The notes beneath the pieces are model-generated. The model searched no databases. It was not told the DNA's origin and worked only from the letters and a program-made list of their open reading frames with translations. Position numbers and translations under genes: made by a program. Shown in pieces: positions 37,242 to 47,804 of a DNA stretch of 64,000 bases. Each line of letters opens with the position of its first letter. Position 1 is the stretch's first letter. The DNA is from Brassica napus (taxonomy: Eukaryota > Streptophyta > Magnoliopsida > Brassicales > Brassicaceae): contig NC_063444.1 in assembly GCF_020379485.1 (NCBI RefSeq), positions 2,614,652-2,678,651 on the forward strand, written 5' to 3'.

Positions 37242-38194
37242 CACTACAAAAAATATGAGTATTAGTAGCAGTTCGCGGTAGCACGAATTCACGAACTGCC
37301 ACCGAAAGTCCCAAAATCTTAGCACTACTCTATTATAGCACTAAATTTGCGTTAAGATAAAATTTCATTAAGCGGGAAAGCAAAAATCATTATAGGTGAA
37401 AAAATATTTTGGAGCCAACACTTGGTGAATTTTGGGTTTCCTTTACATTTTTGTGTTAAAAAAAAATAGGTTTCTTATCTCTTTGATAAAAAAAAAAAAA
37501 ACTTTCTTATCTCTAGTCGTCTCTGTCCCTCTCGAGTCTCATCTCTGCGTTTCCCCCTTTACTCCATCTCGAGCTCCACCACTCTGTGGTCTCCACTCAC
37601 CCACAATCGAACAAGGTGGCGCCTCTTGTCCACTCTCGAGCCTCACCGCCGTGCTCTGCTCATCAATCCACCGTGCTCTGCTTCACACCGCAACAGTCTG
37701 GCCGTCGTCGCCACGTCAGAGCTCTCATCCATCGCAATCCATCACTGTGTCTGTGACCAAACGACACCACGATAGCACCTGCTCCAAATCAAGCTTCTCT
37801 GGCGCGTTCTTGCTTCAACGGAATCATGCCTCACCGTCGGAATCAAAGTGGAGAAGAGAAACAACGGCGTTTCGACAAAAGGTTTGGATTTTTCAAACCT
37901 TTTCAAAAGAGCTTTGAGATGTCTCGTTTTCGAAAATCGATTTGTGGTTCTTGTTGTCTCTATACGTTTTCAATCAATCATTATAGGACTCATACAACTT
38001 AGAAATCGATTCTGGGTTAAGTCTCTGCGTTTTTGTTCCTTCTTTTACTCTGTCTCTTTGCGTGAATCTATGAGTGACTGTGAAATCTTAGAGTAGCACT
38101 GCCTCTGTTTCCTTTCATTTCTCTGCGTGAATCTATGAATTATATCGTCAAGTTTCTGTTCAAGAACCGGATTAAATAACCCACTTGCTTACAG

Positions 38195-38403
38195 GTGCTG
38201 CTACCAAGTAGTGGGCATTGGAAGATGGTACTAACTCTGTCGCTATGGCTAAGAGAAGAAGTAGGTACATATATATGTGTTATCTTTGCTCGTTTCTCTT
38301 TATTGAGTGAGTTCCTGATTTTTCATTGCTGAAACTACAGTGAGAGCCAACTTTGAGTTTTTGAAGAAACTTGGAGTTGATTGGTGGTGTTTCTACACGT
38401 GAG
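38195..38403 (+). pseudogene. captured xylose isomerase fragment
   Basis: Xylose isomerase interconverts xylose and xylulose. Segment 38195-38260 reads GAATK, a stop, then WALEDGTNSVAMAKRR. A GT-AG gap (38261-38340) follows, and 38341 onward reads (M)RANFEFLKKLGVDWWCF. The split methionine codon (A, then TG) is preserved across the gap, so an exon-intron-exon piece of the genomic gene was copied. The stop replaces the Tyr codon of TKYW, and catalytic HDRD after WCF is lost. At 38404 the sequence switches directly into the Rab fragment. Confidence 0.82.
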
Positions 38404-38409
38404 GTGCAG

Positions 38410-38600
38410 GTGGAGTTCTTCTTGTTTACGACATCAGCAGACAGCAGACTTTTCAGAGCATTGGTAGATGGCTGAACGAGCTGCACAGTAAGTAACATCA
38501 CACACAAATATTCATCTCTTTCTTTTCTTATACTAAATAATCTCATCTCTTAATGCAAATATTGCAGCACACTCGGACATGAACGTTGTGACGTTCTTCG
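38410..38600 (+). pseudogene. captured RabA-type small GTPase fragment
   Basis: Segment 38410-38487 reads VLLVYDISRQQTFQSIGRWL then NELH, a canonical Rab switch-II/alpha-3 region. A GT-AG gap at 38488-38567 splits a Thr codon (A, then CA), and 38568 onward reads HSDMNVVT. The G4 motif (NKSD) that should come next is missing. It best resembles RABA-subfamily proteins acting in trans-Golgi/endosome traffic; exact parent not resolved. Non-functional. Confidence 0.8.
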
Positions 38601-38792
38601 TTCATTCGTTACGAATTGGAGTTGATTGGTGGTGTTGTGTTTTACTTGTCTCTTGACAGGTGGTGTTGCGGAAACGCCTTGCCCATATCAAAAGAGAAGT
38701 TGATAAAAAGATGGTGGAGAAGAGAAGTTGGTTTCTTGTGTTCTTCTGTGTCAAGCTTTGATCTGAGTTAAGTGAGATTCGGTTTGGATTAG

Positions 38793-38880
38793 ATGGTGAA
38801 GGAAACAGAGTAATATGATGTGCTCGGCGTTAGCCCAAGTGCTACTGAGTCTGAGATCAAGACTCAGTTTGTTTATGACT
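38793..38880 (+). pseudogene. captured DnaJ-domain protein start
   Basis: From an ATG at 38793 the frame reads MVKETE, a stop, then YDVLGVSPSATESEIKTQF. This is the N-terminus of a plant DnaJ (J-domain) co-chaperone of the MVKETEYYDVLGV type. A TAC-to-TAA change truncates it after six codons and the HPD motif is not reached. Confidence 0.78.
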
Positions 38881-41542
38881 AGATTTGATGGTTATATGTT
38901 CTTTTATGGAGTTCGTGTGTTTCATGTATTGATTTTGTATGTTTTGATTCTTTGATGGAAAAACATGTGGTATTATATGATTTATTTGTGTTTTATTAGA
39001 GTAAATTATATTTATTAATCTTATTGCAATTATATTATAAACATTATGCTTAAAAATTAAATTATCATTTTACAAATTTAGGGATATATAATTTTAACAA
39101 AGTGACTAGCTAGATTTATTTTTAACCTCTATACCCTAAATATATTTTTAATCCCTAAACCCTAAAATTAATCATAAAATATAAATTTTAAACTTTAAGA
39201 ATTTATATGAATCAATATAAATATACTAATGTAACCTGAATCCATCTAATACCCTAAACTCTAACCTTCAAACTTAGATAATATAACAATGCAAAACTGA
39301 TTTTATATAATTAATTAGATATAAAATCATCATTTATTGTAAAATAATTGTATTTTTAATTTATATGATTGAGTGTAAAATTAAAAGATAAAAATTGATT
39401 AATTAGAGTTTTGTTTTAAAATATTTATATATATATACTAGTTTAGGGGTTCATATGTTTAGTGTGATACTATTATATCAAGTTTGGCGTAGTCAAACCT
39501 TAAACCTCTAAACTTTGCTCCAAACCCTAAACCCCAAAACTTAACCTTAAACTATAGACATATATCATAACCCAAATTAGTCATATACACTAAACTCTAA
39601 CTAAAAATCTTAAAATTTTAAATGTATATCATACCACAGATCATATACCCTATCATACTTATATCATAAACTCACATCTTTAATCTCTAATTTTAAATAT
39701 AAAAATAATATAAGTAGTTGTTAAAAAAAAAAAAATTATATAACCAGTTGTTACAAAAGTTAAATTTTAAAATCTTAACCTCATACTTATATAGCTAAAC
39801 TCTGAATCCATACTCCAAATTTCAAACCATATATAATAAACATAACCTTTAAACTTTAAATTTTAATATTTTAGTTCACATTTAATCATATACTTCATTC
39901 TAAATCTTAACCTTAAACCATAAACCAAATACCTCATATTAACATATATCATAATACATTAAATCTTAATTTTTAAATAAATTATATTCATACAAGAAAA
40001 ACATACTACTCCAAACTAACAACATTTCACATTATACATTTACAAAATAAAATTAAACCACCAAATAATAAACCAAAAAATACAATCTAATCTTTTCAGT
40101 CAAACCCTAAACCATATATATATATATATCATACCCCAACCAAATACCTCAACATATAATATTAATTAATAAATTTTTAAAACTAAACCGTAAAATATTG
40201 ATTATAAAATCTTCGTTTTATTCAAACATCAATTTTAAAAAGTTATAAACCAAAAGTCATCAAAATGTTGAAAATAGAACAACAAAAGATAAAAACAAAG
40301 AGGAATTCTATTGGATAACTAATAAATAAAAAGGAAAATTACAGGCCAATCCGCTCTCATCACGCGGATCACTCTCTGAGCCGTAGGATACAAATAGATC
40401 AATGGATGAGATTTTCTTATTTTCTTTTTTCTTTTTCTTTTTTTCTCTATCTCTCTTTCTCGCTCTTATCTTCACAGATCTTTTTTTTAGATCTCTCCAC
40501 CTTCGACAAATCTCTTTTATTTTACAGATCTCTTTTTCTTAATCATCTCATACACACACATCACTGTCTTACTCTCCTAACCTCACTCACACACGATTCA
40601 TCTCACAGACATCTCTCTGTTTCACTCTCATAATCTCTCTGTCTCACGCACGACACATCCCCAACCATCTTCTTCAGAAAGCGACGGTGGAGGCGCCAAA
40701 GCAATGGTGGAAGCTGCGGCAGACTCGTCTCTGGTCAAGCACTGCGTTGGCTTCACCTCCTCACCACCACCACCACAGGTCAACTCACTTCACCTTCCTC
40801 TTATCTGCTCTCTTGTTCATCTTCTTATATATTTATGATTGATTTTGTTTTGTTTACAGATTTATTAAGGAGCAAGGGAAGGAGAAGCAGTGGTGTGACA
40901 TAGCGGCGTTTCCGGATCAAGCGTGGTGCGGCGGTGAGGTGGTGGTCGTGCGGTGGAGATGCGAGCATCATGGTCGGCGGAGACAGAAGAAGAATGTAGT
41001 TTGGTGGCCGTATTAGGTTTAGTTAGGGTTAATTAGTTAACCAATTTGTAATTCTAAACCAATTTGTAATTGTACCATTTTGTAATTGTAAACCATGTAA
41101 ACCAAAATTCAATTTATGAAAATACCAATTTATTGTTACAAAAAAACAATTTATTATTTTTCATTAACTAAACCGATTTAATTATAAATTAATCTATAAT
41201 GTGTTTTTATAAAAAGAAATTAAATGTATATTCTGGATAATTTTTTTATAAATAAATATATATATTCAGTGGCACTGAAAATGTGTTATTAAAAATAATG
41301 TTGCAACATGACCAAAATGCCATAGAAATCTACGTAATAGCAAGAAAAATGTGTTATAAAATATGTTATTATATGAAGAAATTAACGTTACAACATCTCT
41401 ATTATTTATAGCACACGGAAAACGTTACGATAGATGGGGGTCTATTATAGCTGCGGCTGTCACGGCGTTCTTCGAAACGCTACGAAAACGATATGATAGC
41501 GTTTTTCGGGTGCTACTAATGCCGATTTTTCTTGTAGTGTAA

Positions 41543-43436
41543 AATAGAAGTGAAGTTTATAAAGTTGATGTTAAAAGCGGAGGATATGTTATCTAATGCA
41601 CTTACAGATTACAATACATAGAGGCAGATATATTATTTTCACCTAAAACAAAAACCAACTAAACATCCACAAAAGGCTAAAAGTCGACAATAATGCCAAA
41701 AGATTAGTGGATGTATGAAATTCCACTAAGATGCATTTTGAAGTTTTGATGTTCTTATGTACCTTTTATTCCCACTTAGTGGTACACATATATACACAGA
41801 GATAGAGACAACACAACACAATGCATATTATCAATAAATATCTTATTAGTTTATATACTTATATATATATGTACCAGGTGGTGTATTAATTTATCTTCTA
41901 CCTCCAAAATAAATACATGATATTAAAAAAAAAAATACGCATGGGCATCATATATGTCGGGCAGCATCGTCAACTTAGTATGGATCTCAAAACCGAGCTC
42001 TCAGAAACAATTTAAAACAAGAAGATACACACGATATATAGTGGTTCAACTTGAGAGTTATATTTTAACATTGCGGTGGACTTCACTAAGACCAACTCCG
42101 TTAGGTGAACAATACTCATCTACCGAATAAGCATAGATGCATGTTTTCCATGTGACGTTGTCCTTTATACATCTACGGGGAAGTTCTAATTGACGTATAT
42201 ATACAAATATTCGATTCACCAAAAATAGAGAACTAGACTCTTGTATGGAAGTCAACTGTCAGATGTAGAATAAACGCATATGCATTACTTTGTAAGTAAC
42301 GATCAATCTCATATAAATTTGACGGCACATCATATCCTCGCAAAACATGAACATATCTCTATCTCCGACAAGAGAGATAAGTCAACTCCGTATATGATTC
42401 TGTACAATTAATTAGTTAATCGTCAGCACCTGATAAGTCACGTCAATGTGTATATCTATCTATAACATCAAGTATCGTATTCTATCTGCACCATATGCAA
42501 ATGAATTCTAGAATCACATGTTTTACAGAAACAATAAATAATCATTTATTTTAATAAGTATTGTGGATGATACTAATTAATTACACTATAAATTCTCTAA
42601 ACGTGAAAAGGGCTTACTACTAATGAGGTAATGATTATATGATTTAATATTGGGTTTAATCTATCTAACCTTAAAGGAAGATTCTAAGAGAAACAAGAGA
42701 GACTCTTCAACCTAACTAAGAGAAGCATATTCCCTCGCATATTGCCTATTGTTACATATTCTTGTAAAGTAATTTACATTTATCCCATGATTTAATTATT
42801 ATATATGTTAACATATCATATAAGTTGGAAATCAATAGACTTAACCTTTTTTGTTTATCATTTTAAATTAGATGTGATTCTAAGACCTGATCCACCAGAA
42901 AAGACATTCAAGTTATCTGTAAGACATTTTACAACATTTGTTTTTCCATTTCATAAACTATTAATTGTGCTTATCCTAACTTTTGTTTGTTTACCAATAA
43001 ACAAATGGACAGTACACATCAAAATCCCTTTTAATGATTTCAGCTGTGGGCACGTATGATTATTATCAAATATGCATGCGGGTGCGAACTAAGTAGACTA
43101 ACAACAACACATAATTAAACAAACAAGCTTTTTCTTTAAACAAACATACTTGTCCAAATGTTTTCAGCGTTTTCTAAAATCAAAGAAGAAGGCTCGACAA
43201 ATCAAGGACCGTGAAACCTATGGGGGGAGAGCATTATTTAGTGTAAGATACATAATATAAAAATATTTAAAATAGAGATATATAATTAAATATTAGATAA
43301 AAATGAAACAACTAATTATCTATCATTTAAAGCAAAACAAATATGAGAGTGTGGGACTTGCCACATCCCCACTCCACTTGCGTCCGCCGGTAAAGGCCAT
43401 TCTGGTAAAGCCCCAAGATCATGATTATCGGGGGTA
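41543..43436. other. intergenic region upstream of ITPK2-like gene, distal part
   Basis: AT-rich spacer. A short plus-strand reading near 42868-42930 (ILRPDPPEKTFKLSVRHF) is protein-like but unassigned. No gene called. Confidence 0.4.
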
Positions 43437-43614
43437 CTTAGAGTGGGGTTCTTAGCGAAATATAAGAACCCGTCTCTTAACTTTTAACTAAAAAAGTTAA
43501 GAACCAGTTTTTAAATAAGAGTTTTAAGAACCGGTTTATAACTTTTTAAGTTAAAAGTTAAGAGACATGTTTTTATATTACGCTAAGAACCCTATTTTAA
43601 GAATCCCCACTAAT
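43437..43614. mobile_element. palindromic MITE
   Basis: Inverted arms: GTGGGGTTCTTAGCGAAATA and CCGTCTCTTAACTTTTAACT on the left are mirrored by TAAAAGTTAAGAGACATG and CGCTAAGAACCCTATTTTAA on the right. About 178 bp in all. Superfamily and target duplication are not certain. Confidence 0.6.
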
Positions 43615-44440
43615 CATGCTCTTAAAGGCCTTCAACTCTAGACGTCTAGCCTGCTCAAGGAGCCATCGCAGTCCATGTGGAACTCATGGCAACTCTTTTT
43701 CACTAAGAAAACCAGCCGTATAAATATAAATAGAAACAAGTAATTATCTATCAATTTAATAAAGGGCCACAGGATATCCGTTCTCATGTTATGTGGCTAA
43801 CGAATTTGCGACAAACTAACGCAAAAGATATAAAATTGAATTACTCAACAGCCAGCAGAAATCAAACACGGACACTCAACATCTTCTTCAGAAGTTTTAT
43901 ATATTGTTGTTAATGTAGAAAATTAATTAATAAATTTCCTGTGCTAATACTATATTTTCTATATCAATAACCGTATATATCTTCCATGTCATAGTGATAT
44001 ATATCCATTATCACATATTTTGTGACTACCTAATCATTTAGCCAGACGTTACAAATTTGTGATTGAGTTTGTTAGACGCCAAAAAACAGTAGGCCAGTTC
44101 ATATTATCAAAAAAAGCAAACAGGGAAAACGATATGATTTGTCGCTTTAACACATGCTAGCACAATACTTTTGGAACATATATAATATAAAGATATAATA
44201 TGCATTTTGATGTAGAGACTACGTGGAACTCATTGATAAACAAAAAAAAAATTAGGTGGAATTCAAAAAAAGGTTATGAAAAATAGAATAATACGTGGAA
44301 AAGTATTGTTGATTTTTGAAAACCTCTGACGGCGTCAGTGTATTCTATAATAAATGGAAAATAAATTATGTCGATAAAAAAATGGAAAATAAAATTATAA
44401 TCACATTTTTTTCTGCAATTCTTTCGATCTCTCTGGTCTC
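43615..44440. other. 5' flank of ITPK2-like gene
   Basis: AT-rich presumed promoter region; no gene seen. Confidence 0.4.
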
Positions 44441-44441
44441 C

Positions 44442-44449
44442 TATAAATA
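44442..44449 (+). promoter_or_regulatory. TATA box of ITPK2-like gene
   Basis: TATAAATA preceded by a CT-rich stretch, 257 bp before the start codon. Confidence 0.5.
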
Positions 44450-44698
44450 TTTGATTCCCGAGTCCAATCTCTACCTCAACATCATTCTCACAAATCTCAT
44501 TTCTCTCCAACTTGTGACCCCTTTACGGTAATATAATATAGCTTTCGGACTTATCTCTCTAGCTCCCCCCCCTTCCCCTCCTCTCTGGTCGTTTAGGGAA
44601 GTGCCAATTCTTACCGTTTGTGTCTAAGCGGAGATAGAATCTTAAGAGGGATCTTATAAAGGATCTACCTTTCTTCTTACCCATCTCTCTATCTATTA

Positions 44699-47153
44699 AT
44701 GTTTGGGACTCTAGCTTCCGGAGATATCGAAACCGCCAGATTGAGGCGTAATTTGGGGGTAACACGCAATTTAGGGTTTTCCTGCGGTGGATTCGAGGAC
44801 CTGGGTATGAGGTTGGAAGACGACAACATGAAGCCACGAGAGGAAGATGACGGAGAACACGTGGCTGAAGAAACGGCGTCGTTTGAGATTCAGCAGCAGA
44901 TGCAGAAGCTTGTTGTTGGGTATGCTCTCACTTCCAAGAAGAAGAAGAGTTTCTTGCAGCCCAAGCTTGAATTAATGGCTAGGTAAAGAAACACACACCA
45001 CACAAATGCTTCTCTCATCTTCAAAGTTGATGTCTTTCTTTCTTTTTTTTTTTTTTTTTTCCCTGAGACGACTGTTCTTATGTTTTGGCGTATTAAAACA
45101 GAACCGACAGTTTCTTTTCAAAATTTCAAAAGGATGGACTTTGACATTTTCCTCTAGATTTGGTTACTATTGTTTTGGTTGGCTTTGCCTGATTCTATTG
45201 TGGAGGCCACTAGCTTATTGTCTTGTCATTAGCCCATGTGTTTTGTCCTTTGCTTAGACACGCACTTACTAATGCTTATGGTATCAGGAACCTTGTTTCT
45301 ATGGGAATATTCCTGGATCCTTTTTGATTAGTCTCTGTTGAAGTTTTGACTTTTTAAAAATAAAATACTGGAGATGTTTTGCCTTTTCTTCACCCACATG
45401 GGTGATGTAGTTAAAACAATGACTGGGTTCAACTTATATAATATCATGTTTTAGAATCTCTCAAACAAGGATTTTTATAGTTCAGGGATAAATATTTCTT
45501 AATGGTCTTATACTTTGCTTCTTTCTTATCAACCCCATGGCTTTCGTTTTGTTTGCTTTTTTTCCAACAAAGTTTTTGAACAAAGCGCTAACAGTACTTG
45601 CTTTTTTGTGTCTGTTTTAGGAGAAAAGGCATTTGCTTTGTCGCCATCGATTTGAACCGTCCACTTTCTGAACAAGGACCGTTTGATGTCGTTTTGCATA
45701 AGGTTGGTTAAAACTATAGGAATGCTTTTAACTGCACCTTTTATCTGTGTTGCTGCTGGAAATCTAATCAGTAATATGATTATGCACGTGCAGTTGCTGG
45801 GAAAAGAGTGGCAAGAGGTTATTGAGGTTAGGAGAATTGTCTGCCTTTTGGTTTGACAGCATTTAGATTACTATTAACCTTTCATGTGAAGCTGGAACAA
45901 TACATTTTGAGTCTAGTGTCTGCAAACACAAGATCTTTTTCGACAATATCTCATGTTTCACTGACTTTGTTTGTAGGATTACCAGCAGACACACCCGGAA
46001 GTGACTGTGCTTGATCCTCCAAGTTCAATCCAGCGTATATATAATCGACAGTCGATGCTTCAGGGCATGGCAGATTTGAAGCTGTCTGATTGCAGCGGTA
46101 ATGATTCTCATTTGTTCCTTTGACATTGACATCAACCACTCTTAAATTTCCTTATTAGTAATCTTTGCTTTGTTAAATCCTTGTAGGCAGCATGTTTGTT
46201 CCAAAGCAAATGGTTGTCTTGAAAGATTCAGCCTCTAGTGCCGATAAAGTTGTGGAAGCTGGTCTTAAATTTCCACTAGGTAGAACAACTTAACACACCT
46301 TTTGCCACTAAATGTCCTTATATATATATGATGATGATTACAAGCAAAGGATATGAATGGATCAAACTTACTTATTTCGCCTTTTGTCCCAGTTGCGAAG
46401 CCACTCTGGATCGATGGAACTGCAAAGTCACACCAGTTGTTCTTAGCTTACGACAGGCGCTCGCTTGCAGAACTTGATCCTCCTTTAGTCCTGCAAGAGT
46501 TTGTTAATCATGGTACTATTTGGTTTTAAGTTACACTTTAACATAATGTTGAATGCATCTTGATTCATTATTTTGCTGCCTGAAGGTGGAGTTATGTTCA
46601 AGGTTTTTGTGGTTGGTGATATCATAAAAGTTGTGAGACGGTTCTCTCTGCCAAATATAAGTAACTGCGACAAAGCCAAAGTTGAAGGCGCCTTCAAATT
46701 CCCGAGGGTTTCATCTTCTGCTGCTTCAGCGGATAACGCAGACTTGGACCCTAGTGTTGCTGAGCTTCCTCCAAAGTCTTTCCTCGAGGCCCTTGTGAAA
46801 GAGCTACGAACCTTATTGGTATAAACTTGCTTGCCTTCCCGCCTGCAAGTCTGTTTATTTATGTTTGGTTTTAACTTGTTACTGCTTTGTTTTGATAGGG
46901 ACTTCGGCTTTTCAACATAGACATGATCAGAGAACATGGGAGCAAGAACGTGTTTTATGTTATTGACGTCAATTACTTTCCTGGCAAGTTTTGTTGTTTG
47001 TATTCTGAAGCTTTTGTGTAGTATGAATATGATTTTCTCATCTTTGAAAATCTATTTGCAGGTTATGGAAAGATGCCAGATTACGAGCAAGTGTTTGTAG
47101 ATTTCTTCCAAAACCTGGCGCAAGCCAGACATAAGAAGAGACATTGTAAATGA
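44699..47153 (+). CDS. ITPK2: inositol 1,3,4-trisphosphate 5/6-kinase, ITPK2-like
   Basis: ATP-grasp kinase of the phytate/inositol phosphate pathway. Exons 44699-44982, 45621-45702, 45794-45826, 45977-46097, 46187-46279, 46393-46512, 46586-46818, 46899-46983 and 47062-47153 give 380 residues. An N-terminal extension (1-70, with FSCGGFEDLG) precedes the kinase, as in ITPK2 (At4g33770, recalled at about 391 residues). Inside it: VVGYALTSKKKKSFLQPK (start of the fold), KGICFVAIDLNRPLSEQGPF, HPEVTVLDPP, the ATP-grasp VAKPLWIDGTAKSHQLF, and DVNYFPGYG with metal-binding Asp345 and Asn347. The last intron (46984-47061) begins GC, not GT: CCTG|GCAAGT with a TTGCAG acceptor. Reading frame allows no GT alternative. 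Intact gene. Confidence 0.93.
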
Positions 47154-47231
47154 AGAAAGCTTGGAGGAGAGGTAGCAGACTGATGTCGGTGGTGGTGATA
47201 AGAATAATATGACTAATTATGGATTTGTATA

Positions 47232-47705
47232 GAATTAGCTCTCCCTTTTTGGAAGGCTCTATCAGATAACAAGTTTTTGATTAGTGATTCTGAAGTTTTT
47301 TTAATATAATTTATAGACAAGTTGCATTGTAGTACTCATTTCAATCAAAATCCTCAGTTTCGGTTTAGCTATTTAAACCAAACCAATTTATCACCTGATT
47401 AATAGAATTAGCTCTTACCGATAACAAGTTTTTGATTAGTGATTCTGAAGTTTTTTTTTTACTCTTTCCGTATTTTTTAATTGATGTTTAAAGTTTTTGC
47501 ACGAAAATTAAGAAAATACAAAATTTATGTAATATATCTTGGTTATATAATTAGTCATAAATTTTAAATGACATAATAACAAGATAAAAAAAAATTTATA
47601 CGCTACTGAAATTTGATACTGATGGAGTATAATTTTAGAGGAGTTGCATTGTACTCAATCCCAATCAAAATCCTCAATTTCGGTTTAGCTAAACCAAACA
47701 AAACC
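47232..47705 (+). repeat. tandem duplication of 3' flanking DNA, second copy with a MITE
   Basis: 47232-47397 and 47405-47705 share, in order, GAATTAGCTCT, GATAACAAGTTTTTGATTAG, TGATTCTGAAGTTTTTTT, GTTGCATTGTA, AATCAAAATCCTCA and TTTCGGTTTAGCTA. The second copy is longer because about 166 bp (47462-47627) is inserted after the T run. Confidence 0.75.
47462..47627. mobile_element. degenerate Stowaway-like MITE
   Basis: Ends CTCTTTCCG and (reverse complement) CTCCATCAG lie next to TA on both sides, and the element is absent from the paired duplicate copy at 47232-47397. Confidence 0.55.
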
Positions 47706-47804
47706 GATTTAGTTGGTTTGATCAATTGATTTTTTTCAACTCTTCCTATTCGTCTCTGAAAGGCTCAACCTTTGCCTCTCTTAGCTACTATCTCGTTCCC
47801 AAAG

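Larger units (their letters stand above)
37242..41539. mobile_element. CACTA element 1, non-autonomous, carrying three captured gene fragments
   Basis: Starts CACTACAAAAAATATGAG and ends, in reverse complement, CACTACAAGAAAAATCGGC; both sides then read ATTAGTAGCA. The ends abut TAA at 37239-37241 and 41540-41542, the 3-bp duplication of CACTA (CMC) elements. Length 4298 bp. No transposase homology seen. It carries fragments of xylose isomerase (38195-38403), a Rab GTPase (38410-38600) and a DnaJ protein (38793-38880), all on the plus strand, plus unassigned GC-richer segments at 37500-38160 and 40640-41020. The part at 39000-40300 is AT-rich with many CTAAACCCTAAA-like words. Confidence 0.9.

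Noticed and set aside
37432..37917. 161-codon frame on the plus strand in CACTA element 1
   Set aside because: Ser/Pro-rich composition with no recognised domain, begins in low-complexity DNA, and lies within a non-autonomous transposon.
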